Assembly (NCBI GenBank): GCA_002392645.1
Contig: DGHL01000059.1
Location: 1 to 18,982 of the forward strand
DNA: 18,982 bases
Source: Prevotellaceae bacterium UBA3849
Lineage (GTDB): Bacteria; Bacteroidota; Bacteroidia; Bacteroidales; Bacteroidaceae
Reading direction: 5' to 3'
Part shown: one piece after another, positions 1 through 6,382 of the stretch
Layout of the letters: each line of letters begins with the position of its first letter
Numbering within the stretch: the stretch's first letter is position 1
Made by a program: the position numbers and the translations under genes
The notes under the pieces: generated by a model
Told to the model about the DNA's origin: nothing
Databases searched by the model: none
The model's input: the letters and a program-made list of their open reading frames with translations, nothing else

Positions 1-8
1 TTTGTCAT
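1..8 (-). CDS. Possible start of a gene leaving the left edge (partial)
   Basis: A minus-strand ATG at 8-6 lies about 60 nt downstream of a well-formed promoter (71-101), which suggests a gene whose body is outside the window. Only Met-Thr is visible, so no product can be named. The same frame is open back to another ATG at 68, but that one is only 2 nt from the -7 box, so it would lie at or upstream of the transcript start. The call rests on the promoter, not on coding content. Confidence 0.2.
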
Positions 9-70
9 GTCAGATTTTTCACTTATCTTAGTGCTGCGTTTCAAAACAAGCAAAATCTTCAATGACATGG

Positions 71-101
71 CAAAGGTACTAACTTTTTCTGGAACAGCAA
101 A
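71..101 (-). promoter_or_regulatory. Bacteroidota sigma-type promoter, reading left
   Basis: On the minus strand TTTG (101-98), a 19-bp spacer and TACCTTTG (78-71) match the Bacteroidota consensus TTTG-N19/20-TAnnTTTG exactly. Transcription would start near 65-67 and run off the left end of the window. No gene inside the window uses it. Confidence 0.45.
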
Positions 102-144
102 ATAATTGCGTTGTTTTCTAAGGAGATGACTCACGCAGATTGTA

Positions 145-160
145 AGGGATATATATCCCT
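145..160. repeat. 16-bp perfect palindrome
   Basis: AGGGATATATATCCCT reads the same on both strands. It sits in a non-coding stretch (9-327) that also holds short CAGAT-containing direct repeats (around 136-190) of the kind scattered between Bacteroidales genes. It could be a protein-binding site or chance; nothing ties it to a gene. Confidence 0.35.
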
Positions 161-215
161 CCCGTAGATTCTACAGATCTCACAGATCTTCGTTGATGAA
201 TTCCGAGATAACAAA

Positions 216-303
216 TGAATAGTGAAAAGTGAATAATACAAGTTACGTTTAGACTTACCATCAAGTCTGTGTCATCAGCGTATTATTCACTTTTCACTAT
301 TCA
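216..303. repeat. Perfect 23-bp inverted repeat with nested hairpin, downstream of the DUF3990 operon
   Basis: Arms 216-238 and 281-303 are exact reverse complements built from the motif GTGAAAAGTGAA; the 42-nt loop contains a second hairpin (AGACTT 251-256 with AAGTCT 263-268). It begins 25 bp past the stop codon at 328 of the minus-strand operon, so it is well placed to end or stabilise that transcript, though no clear U-tract follows. The arm sequence belongs to a low-complexity family seen again near 1949 and 14371-14445. Confidence 0.7.
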
Positions 304-327
304 CTTCCCTACATGGGATTGGCTTTC

Positions 328-561
328 CTACTTTTGGCCATTGATTTCCTCATTCAGCATATCCAACACATACAATGGACTTTGATAATAAAGCCCCGTA
401 CTGGTTTTCTCTACTTTCTCGTAAGTACGTGAACCATACACCATATCCATTGCCTGCTCCATGGTCAAACCTCTCTCGTCCATAAGAGATACAATAAGAT
501 TATTTGTCAGACATTCTATCTGAAATTGTTTATCTTTTTCCTCTTGTACACTCATCACCAT
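328..561 (-). CDS. Small protein of unknown function, third gene of the DUF3791/DUF3990 operon
   Basis: The 77-residue product is acidic, mostly helical in appearance and has no signal peptide or membrane segment, so it is probably cytoplasmic. The first Met codon overlaps the upstream DUF3990 stop by one base (TAATG), implying translational coupling; Met3 (ATG at 555) is an equally possible start. The segment SRTYEKVEKTSTGLYYQSP (44-62) with a following YVLDMLNEE helix resembles, from memory, small proteins that accompany DUF3791/DUF3990 genes in gut Bacteroidales. I cannot assign a family. By position it could be an antitoxin or accessory subunit; that is inference from gene order only. Confidence 0.8.
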   Translation of the reverse strand: MVMSVQEEKDKQFQIECLTNNLIVSLMDERGLTMEQAMDMVYGSRTYEKVEKTSTGLYYQSPLYVLDMLNEEINGQK

Positions 562-1040
562 TATATTTTATGAAGCAACTTTATTGCACGCTCAGTTCCA
601 AAAAAGAACTGAAACGTCGGACGTACAAACGTAAGTTGCCTTATTAATTCCGTCATTGGAATATACTGCAACTGATAACGACTGATTTGCAGCCCTACCT
701 TGTCATCAGCAATCGGCCCATATACTATATCATAATCATGCACCTGTTCACGCGACTTATTATTACGGTTCATCATTATAAATTCTGCCCATTCCTCAGT
801 ATATCCTTCAAACACCTTCACTTTCAAGTCAGATACGCTCGTGAGTATTGCTTCATCAAATTCATAAGTTGTCAATATCGGTGAACCGCTCTCTTCTCTG
901 TCCACAGTGCGTTCAGCCATCATCCGAGCCTGCATTGCATCCGCACTCAGATAAAAACCCTGTCCGAAATCCTTGCCACGCCTTCCACGTTTCAGGTCTA
1001 TCGTATCTATCGAGACATTTGAACCATGATATAGTTTCAT
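561..1040 (-). CDS. DUF3990 domain protein, ADP-ribosyltransferase-like
   Basis: The 159-residue product matches the DUF3990 pattern: YHGS at 4-7, DFGQGFYLS at 24-32, an EEWAEF segment at 82-87, HDYDIVYGPIADDKV at 101-115, and a C-terminal PTFQFFFGTERAI block at 141-153. DUF3990 is, to my knowledge, grouped with the ADP-ribosyltransferase fold, in which the early Tyr-His-Gly and the Gly-Phe-Tyr segments line the NAD pocket; the acidic residues near 82-86 are candidate catalytic positions. The ATG overlaps the DUF3791 stop by 4 bp (ATGA), and the 77-residue gene overlaps the end by 1 bp, so three proteins are probably made together. No signal peptide, so it acts in the cytoplasm unless exported by a dedicated route. 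Activity and target are unknown; a toxin role is inferred. Confidence 0.85.
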   Translation of the reverse strand: MKLYHGSNVSIDTIDLKRGRRGKDFGQGFYLSADAMQARMMAERTVDREESGSPILTTYEFDEAILTSVSDLKVKVFEGYTEEWAEFIMMNRNNKSREQVHDYDIVYGPIADDKVGLQISRYQLQYIPMTELIRQLTFVRPTFQFFFGTERAIKLLHKI

Positions 1041-1264
1041 AATGCCAACGTCCCTCCATGACGGCTACAGACTACTGTTATATCCTCCACAGCATCCTCA
1101 ATGGACAGCGTATGTTCTATAGCATAGTGTTTCGTCAAGAAATCCATACCTTTGTATTTACGCAGATATTTATATGCTGTAGCATTTGTCAGAGAGAACT
1201 TACGCGCAAATGCTCCAACAACACATACCAAATATTCTATAATGTTTACTTTATCTCTTGACAT
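1037..1264 (-). CDS. DUF3791 domain protein, first gene of the operon
   Basis: The 75-residue product starting MSRDKVNIIEYLVC is recognisable as DUF3791: a helical N-terminus, a KYLRKYKGMDFLTKHY core (33-48) and the conserved EHTLSIEDAVEDI run followed by CSRHGG near the C-terminus. The ATG at 1264 was chosen over an in-frame TTG at 1294 because the domain starts there and TTG adds only an atypical ten-residue extension. The stop overlaps the DUF3990 start (ATGA at 1037-1040). DUF3791 genes commonly sit next to DUF3990 genes in Bacteroidales and Firmicutes; the small size and first position fit an antitoxin, but this is inferred. Confidence 0.82.
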   Translation of the reverse strand: MSRDKVNIIEYLVCVVGAFARKFSLTNATAYKYLRKYKGMDFLTKHYAIEHTLSIEDAVEDITVVCSRHGGTLAL

Positions 1265-1296
1265 AGCTAATTTACATATATTCCTATTTAACAATA

Positions 1297-1404
1297 GTGC
1301 GTGCCAATCGAGATTGGCGCACGTCTCTGATTTACGAGTGCAATGCTATCGCACGAAGTAAACAACGAGTGTCTGCAAAGCAGGCTCGCGGTCGCCTAAA
1401 GCGA
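1297..1404 (-). other. Structured leader: four consecutive hairpins upstream of the DUF3791/DUF3990 operon
   Basis: In transcript order the leader folds as TCGC/GCGA (1392-1395 with 1401-1404), a two-part stem CGAG+CTGC with GCAG+CTCG (1366-1388), GTGC/GCAC (1338-1341 with 1351-1354) and GCCAAT/ATTGGC with outer GTGC/GCAC (1297-1322). They fill almost all the space between the predicted transcript start (about 1411) and the start codon at 1264. Four adjacent stems in about 108 nt is more than expected for an ordinary leader, but the stems are short and I cannot compute folding energies. No known riboswitch class was recognised. Confidence 0.45.
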
Positions 1405-1415
1405 TTTCCTGAGTG

Positions 1416-1447
1416 CAAAGTTACAAAAACTTTCTTGAAACCACAAA
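1416..1447 (-). promoter_or_regulatory. Promoter of the DUF3791-DUF3990 operon
   Basis: On the minus strand TTTG (1447-1444), a 20-bp spacer and TAACTTTG (1423-1416) give an exact Bacteroidota promoter. The start of transcription is expected near 1411, leaving a leader of about 145 nt before the ATG at 1264. Confidence 0.7.
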
Positions 1448-1680
1448 ATTTTAATTGAAAAATTCTTCAATCCTTCCGCTCGGCGCTTGCGACGCTTTGC
1501 TTTGCAAAGAATTCTTTAATTTTTTTTGTTCCATTTTTCCGCTCCTAAGAAAACTCATTTCCGAGCAGGTTTTTCGCCCTCAGTGGGCACGTACCCTACA
1601 AAAGGGGTGCAATGCAGCAGCGGGGCTGTAAACCGCCTTTTTTGGCGATTGGCATTTTTTGAAAAACCGACAAGACTACG

Positions 1681-1727
1681 AAAAAGGCATATTTTACCGC
1701 TGTTTATGAGGTAAAACATGCCTTTTT
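1681..1727. terminator. Strong hairpin flanked by A and T runs, probable terminator of the dockerin gene
   Basis: Arms 1681-1698 and 1710-1727 pair over 18 bp with one difference (A against C at 1691/1717), enclosing an 11-nt loop. In minus-strand RNA that position becomes a G-U wobble, so the stem is fully paired, and both ends carry runs of five A/T. It lies about 275 bp beyond the stop of the minus-strand dockerin-protein gene and before the next minus-strand promoter, so it can end that transcript; it could work in both directions. Confidence 0.6.
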
Positions 1728-1731
1728 ACGT

Positions 1732-1820
1732 TGTAAAAGCATAGCTTTTGCCGTGTAAAGTGATAGCTTTTACGCTCTAAAACGATAGCTTTTACACTGT
1801 AATTTGATAGCTTTTACTGC
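1732..1820. repeat. Four 22-bp tandem units centred on ATAGCTTTT
   Basis: The core ATAGCTTTT starts at 1741, 1763, 1785 and 1807, an exact 22-bp period. Most units also have GTAAA or TAAAA before the core and TTTAC after it, so each can form a small A/T-rich hairpin. The array directly adjoins the hairpin at 1681-1727. No spacers of unrelated sequence are present, so it is not a CRISPR array. The rest of 1450-1680 shows only small hairpins (for example GCCC/GGGC near 1567-1580 and CGCC/GGCG around 1636-1650) and no gene. Confidence 0.7.
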
Positions 1821-1904
1821 AAATTAAGAAAACTTTACATTTCAAATATTGTTCGATTTTTCCGATTGAGGCCCCTTTGGTGAGGATTGAAAAATTGAAA
1901 AATT

Positions 1905-1984
1905 GAAGAATTGAAGTGAGGCTGGATGTGAGGCCTTCCGCATGGTATTCTTCACTTTTCACTCTTTCCATTCTTCAATTCTTC
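1905..1984. repeat. 12-bp inverted repeat in low-complexity DNA after the dockerin gene
   Basis: GAAGAATTGAAG (1905-1916) and its reverse complement (1973-1984) flank 56 bp containing TTCACTTTTCAC. The right arm ends 17 bp from the stop codon (2001-2003) of the minus-strand dockerin-protein gene, so the hairpin would form in its 3' untranslated region. It belongs to the same low-complexity repeat family as 216-303 and 14371-14445. Confidence 0.45.
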
Positions 1985-2000
1985 GCAAAGCGAAGCGAAG

Positions 2001-5000
2001 CTACTGTCCCAGGAACATATTCACTATCGCATTGGCGTCAGCCATGGTGATTGCTTTATCACCATTTACATCAGCAGCCTTTACGTTGAAGTTCGTGATG
2101 CCCGACTTGTCATCGGCCAGGAAGTAGTTCACCACTGCATTGGCATCAGCCATGGTTACGTTACCGTCGCCATTAACGTCACCCGGTATGAAGTCAGGTC
2201 TTTGGAACTGCACTTTCAACGTGTTGCCGGTAGGTGTTCCTTCGTCATCCACTACCTGTGCATCAATAACCTTTCCTACAGGGCCTTCGAAGATCTTTGG
2301 TATCGTCACCATATCTTCCTGACACTCTATGGTCATGCTCCATCCTGTCTCAGCATCCGTACACAGCAGGCGGATATTGTCAGTATAGCCTTGGCCTTCA
2401 TGATCGTAAAGCAGTATGGTAGGAATCTGTGCCCAAATAGCCGCAGGGTCTCGTTCGTAAACATCCATGACTACGACCTTGTCAACAGTCTGATTACCCA
2501 GCGTCAGCGTGGTAACATATTCGTTTATCACAGGCTCGACATCCGACAGTGCGTTATCAGAAGCATAGAGAGTCTCCAGTCCCGTCAAAGGCAGGGCAAA
2601 TGTTCCGATGTTGCCCGACAGATTATTCTCAGAGATATTCACAGCCCTCAACACACTTGTAAACCCTTCATGTCCGGCAAGCAGGTTCTCCATTCCCTCA
2701 CCAATGTCGCCCGTCAGTTCGTTTTCGCTGACGTTGAGTGTCTCAAGTGCCGGCAACGTAAGCAGCGTAAATGGGAAAGCACCCGTCAGTCCGTTATTGC
2801 TCAGGTTGATGCTTACCACCTTGCCGCCGTGCATAGCCACGCCAGGCAAGGTCTGCACAGTATGGCGTTCTACGTTGAAGTCCCACGTATTGGTCCATCC
2901 GTTGCCATTACCCATCTCGGCATAGGCCTGTTTAAGGATGTTCCAGTTCTCATCGTTCATCTGTGGCATGGCAATCTCCACTTTCTTATAGAAGAAGTTG
3001 TCACTGCGTGTTGTTGTCTCTCCTTGTTCTGCTACTTTATTACCCGTAGCCGTGGTCGTGGCAAAGAGATAAGCATATTCGCCATCTCCAGGATTTGCCA
3101 CAGGCTGATACGGATTGACTATGGAACCGCCTACCTTGTCCCATTCTATCTGAGTAACCGTACTCATGTCAGATGCCACCAACAGATAGAAACTGCCATA
3201 CTTGTCTTCATCAAGGTCAACGACTACGCTTTCCTCATACTCCTCACCAGCAGCCAGGGCCCTGAAATTGGCAACAGATGTCAGCAACTTGCATGAAGTC
3301 TGGTTGGTTCCTCCATATACATCAGAAACGAGCCACAGATAATCAGTCCAGTTCTGTGCATCGACATCCCCCAGACCATCATTGCGCACGGTCCAGCTTA
3401 TGGTAGCTTTCGTGCCAGCCTCGAGGTTGCCGCAGTTGATGGCTGTAACATGCAGGTTTGGCAACAAGTGTACAGAGAAAGACATCTCGTTGCTCTCTAT
3501 TTGTTGCGTAGCATTACGTGCCACCACTTGCCATTTGTATGACTTACGGTCCTGACAGAAATTGGCAGACGTAAACGTCGTCTCGGTTATGCCCTCTGCC
3601 ATCGGCGTGGCAGGACGCTGATTGACGGCGTTCCACAGATATACATCATATACGGCATTGGTTATTCCTTTCCATGACAGTGTCACGGTGGTGCTCTCCA
3701 AGGCAGTGTTGGCGGCAGGCTTCAAGTCAGAGAATATTCCCACAAGCGCAGGCTTGACGATGACAACGTGGTCGAAAGTGCAGAACACCTCGTCGCCACG
3801 CTTTGCCGTAACATTATATGTCATCGTCACGTCATCCACGGCAGTGCTCACGATTGTCATTGCCCCGATGCCAGCCGTGCCGCTGACGGTGTAACCGCTG
3901 AGGGAGGCTGGTGCGTCAACCGTTTTCCATGTAAAGGTCAGATCGGTGCTTATCGGTGAGAAATCAACCACCTCTGTCTCTTTGCCGGAAATCACTGTCT
4001 GTCCTGTCACACCGCTAATCTCAGCAGGATTGAACCCGATGCCCCACAGTTGCAGGCTCACATTGCTGCACACGAGGTTCTGTCCGAATGATGTGAATAA
4101 TCCCACCACATCGGCATCTATCGCCTCAGAGGAATTGCCGAAGCCCACTACAGGAACCTCGCCCTCACCGTTTTGCAGCAACGTCAGCGTGTAGCCTTCA
4201 GCCACCATGCGTGACTGTATGGTCTGCAAGCGACCGACATTCGTCGCGTCAAGAGCGCAACCGAATGTCTCGCCAGCCTTTACCATCACGTTTACATTAC
4301 CAGATATGGGCGATGCAGACATAAAGTCAACCAACTGCTCTGCCGAAGTAAAGTAGCGCACACCCTTCTGCTCGGTGTCGAGGAACAGCGTTCCGTCAAC
4401 GCGCCATGTGGCTTTGTCGTTCACCAGCACTGTCATCACCGCCATATCGGTACCTGTAACGCCCTTCACTTCGAGCGTCACCTCATAACTGCCGGCAGCC
4501 TCATATATATGCATCGGACTATGCTCATGGCTCGACGTGCCGTCGCCGAAGTTCCATGTCCACTCTACCGCCTTGTCAGACGACTGGTTGGTGAACTTGA
4601 AGCGATTCTGCAGTTTCTCATATATGAACGAGGCATACAGTCCGTCTTCCCTTTCCTGCTCAACCGATATGTAGCCACTGTGCATGGTCACCATCGTCAT
4701 CGAGTTGTCGGAATTAATGCGTGCGCCATTGGTCAGCGTCACGTCATAGCTCTGTCCTGACACTGCATCGGCAGCTATCGTTACGGGCAGGTCAAACAGT
4801 TTGCCGTTGCTGCCGGTTATCGCCGTGCCGCCGGTAATGTCAAAACGATAGGCATTGCCGTCAACGTGGGTAACCGTAAGAGTCTTGCCGGCAGCACGCT
4901 CTGCCAGAGTCGCACTCTCTGTATGCACATTAAAACCTTCAGGGAAGCGCACCACTACCGTCATGTCGCCCACCTCGCTTGTATTCTCGAGGTATATGGG

Positions 5001-5984
5001 ATAATTCAACGTCTGTCCGCGCACTCCGTTCATCGTCAGTGCATAGATGTTGATTTCAGAAGTCGTAGGCGCACCAGGCTCCTTCGGACTATCAGGACTG
5101 TAGTTGTAGTCGAAGTGAGCCACCAGCGTTATATCCTTCGTAGGTATATTAAAGGTATATGTGCTGTTGGTAGAAACCTCCTCACCGTCGAGAGTCCAGC
5201 AATGGAATGTGTACCACTGGCTGTTGTTGGCGCGGAAAGTCTGCTGTGTGCCTTCCTCATACTCATTGCCGCTTGCTACGTTGAAGGAACCTCCACCTGC
5301 GGGGTTACTCTGCAGGTACACCTTGTGATACAGTCTCTGCGTAGGCTCCGCAGGGCTGCCCGGCTCATAACTGTAGTTTGCCACGATGTAGTTTGCCTGC
5401 TCACCAGCCTTCATGGTGTAGTTGAACGGATTGCTGGTTGATATCACCTCACCGTCCTGCGTCCAGTTCACAAACTTAAAGTTTGATGCTACGTTGGCCT
5501 TTACACTGACCGACGTACCCACCTCGTAGTTGTTGCCGCTGGTAATGTTGAACGAACCTCCCGCTTCAGGTGCTGCCGTGAGATACAGCGGCGCATATAC
5601 CGGCTTTGCAGGAATGTTGGGCTCAGCCGGTTCTCCGGGGGCATTCGGGGTGTACTGATAGTGCGCCACGAGTTTGACGGCATGCGACGGCATGGTATAT
5701 TGGAAGCGGTTGGCGGTCGATATGACCTCACCGTCCTCTGTCCAGTTGATAAAGGTGAAGTTAGCAGCAGCGTTGGCCTGCACCCAGAACGTAGTGCCCT
5801 CCGTCTGGCTAGTCACTGCATTCAGGTTGAACGAGCAACTGCCTACGGTGGCAGGCTCCAGCGTCAGCTCATACTGCCTCACCGGAGCACCGGGCTCTGC
5901 CGGGCTCGCAGGGTTGTATTGCCCCCATGCGCATGTGGCCGCCACAGTCAACAACACCATTATAATATATTTGGAACATCTCAT
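2001..5984 (-). CDS. Large secreted modular protein with InlB-type repeats, cohesin-like, PKD, CARDB-like and LRR modules and a C-terminal dockerin
   Basis: The 1327-residue product starts with a signal peptide (1-21, cleavage near AWG-Q). Visible modules: three Listeria-Bacteroides (InlB B) type repeats at about 37-112, 131-207 and 218-293, each with a WT.DGE.(I/V)ST core and joined by Pro/Glu/Ala linkers; a cohesin-like beta-sandwich at 309-440; a PKD domain at 450-522 with WNFGDGTSS; Ig/FN3-like segments to about 838; a CARDB-like domain at 841-950; leucine-rich repeats with an N-cap at about 1009-1150; and a type I dockerin at 1265-1327. The dockerin has two calcium loops, D1269-N1271-D1273-N1275-D1280 and D1305-N1307-D1309-D1316. 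No catalytic domain is seen, so it is probably an adhesin or scaffold at the cell surface. No promoter consensus was found within 400 bp upstream; it may be read through from the BspA-like gene. Confidence 0.85.
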   Translation of the reverse strand: MRCSKYIIMVLLTVAATCAWGQYNPASPAEPGAPVRQYELTLEPATVGSCSFNLNAVTSQTEGTTFWVQANAAANFTFINWTEDGEVISTANRFQYTMPSHAVKLVAHYQYTPNAPGEPAEPNIPAKPVYAPLYLTAAPEAGGSFNITSGNNYEVGTSVSVKANVASNFKFVNWTQDGEVISTSNPFNYTMKAGEQANYIVANYSYEPGSPAEPTQRLYHKVYLQSNPAGGGSFNVASGNEYEEGTQQTFRANNSQWYTFHCWTLDGEEVSTNSTYTFNIPTKDITLVAHFDYNYSPDSPKEPGAPTTSEINIYALTMNGVRGQTLNYPIYLENTSEVGDMTVVVRFPEGFNVHTESATLAERAAGKTLTVTHVDGNAYRFDITGGTAITGSNGKLFDLPVTIAADAVSGQSYDVTLTNGARINSDNSMTMVTMHSGYISVEQEREDGLYASFIYEKLQNRFKFTNQSSDKAVEWTWNFGDGTSSHEHSPMHIYEAAGSYEVTLEVKGVTGTDMAVMTVLVNDKATWRVDGTLFLDTEQKGVRYFTSAEQLVDFMSASPISGNVNVMVKAGETFGCALDATNVGRLQTIQSRMVAEGYTLTLLQNGEGEVPVVGFGNSSEAIDADVVGLFTSFGQNLVCSNVSLQLWGIGFNPAEISGVTGQTVISGKETEVVDFSPISTDLTFTWKTVDAPASLSGYTVSGTAGIGAMTIVSTAVDDVTMTYNVTAKRGDEVFCTFDHVVIVKPALVGIFSDLKPAANTALESTTVTLSWKGITNAVYDVYLWNAVNQRPATPMAEGITETTFTSANFCQDRKSYKWQVVARNATQQIESNEMSFSVHLLPNLHVTAINCGNLEAGTKATISWTVRNDGLGDVDAQNWTDYLWLVSDVYGGTNQTSCKLLTSVANFRALAAGEEYEESVVVDLDEDKYGSFYLLVASDMSTVTQIEWDKVGGSIVNPYQPVANPGDGEYAYLFATTTATGNKVAEQGETTTRSDNFFYKKVEIAMPQMNDENWNILKQAYAEMGNGNGWTNTWDFNVERHTVQTLPGVAMHGGKVVSINLSNNGLTGAFPFTLLTLPALETLNVSENELTGDIGEGMENLLAGHEGFTSVLRAVNISENNLSGNIGTFALPLTGLETLYASDNALSDVEPVINEYVTTLTLGNQTVDKVVVMDVYERDPAAIWAQIPTILLYDHEGQGYTDNIRLLCTDAETGWSMTIECQEDMVTIPKIFEGPVGKVIDAQVVDDEGTPTGNTLKVQFQRPDFIPGDVNGDGNVTMADANAVVNYFLADDKSGITNFNVKAADVNGDKAITMADANAIVNMFLGQ

Positions 5985-6044
5985 AGTAAACTATGGTTTA
6001 GAGATGAAACTATATTTTTTTCTTAACAATGGATTTCATTCTTA

Positions 6045-6133
6045 ACAACGAATTTCACGAATTAAACGAATTAATACTTTCATGATTCCACACAGGCGTC
6101 AGCCTAATCCGTGAAATACGTGAAATTCGTTGT
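6045..6133. repeat. Long imperfect inverted repeat at the distal end of the 108-bp repeat array
   Basis: ACAACGAATTTCACG (6045-6059) is the exact reverse complement of 6119-6133, and pairing continues imperfectly inward to arms of about 30 bp. Only the outermost tandem copy has the matching left arm, so only it can make the full hairpin. In minus-strand RNA this would lie in the 3' region of the BspA-like transcript and just upstream of the dockerin gene, where it could act as a terminator or a processing barrier. Confidence 0.6.
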
Positions 6134-6382
6134 CTATATAAATAACATTGTACGACGTTACTTAGCGAATTAAACGAATTAATACCTTCATGATTCCACA
6201 CAGGCGTCAGCCTAATCCGTGAAATACGTGGAATTCGTTGTCTATATAAATAACATTGTACGACGTTACTTAGCGAATTAAACGAATTAATACCTTCATG
6301 ATTCCACACAGGCATCAGCCTAATCCGTGAAATACGTGAAATTCGTTGTCTATATAAATAACATTGTACGACGTTACTTAGC
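6059..6382. repeat. Three direct 108-bp tandem copies spanning the 3' end of the BspA-like gene
   Basis: Copies lie at 6059-6166, 6167-6274 and 6275-6382, with exact 108-bp period. By eye there is one private base in each: T at 6078 in the first, G in TGGAATT in the second, and A in GGCATC in the third, so any pair is about 98% identical. The third copy contains the last Ala and Lys codons and the stop (6374-6382) of the minus-strand BspA-like gene; the other two repeat that coding tail as non-coding DNA. One minus-strand frame is open through all copies but in a frame different from the gene. Confidence 0.95.

Noticed and set aside
1265..1294. TTG start for the DUF3791 gene
   Set aside because: ATG at 1264 fits the domain start; the extension adds ten residues without family similarity.
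1526..1714. 62-codon plus-strand frame in the intergenic region
   Set aside because: It runs through hairpin and repeat sequence, has no promoter and no domain-like composition.
1732..1820. CRISPR array
   Set aside because: The 22-bp units are contiguous, with no unique spacers of 25-40 bp and no cas genes.
2202..3296. 364-codon plus-strand open frame
   Set aside because: It lies wholly antisense to the well-supported dockerin protein and its translation shows no domain or signal; long shadow frames are common opposite such genes.
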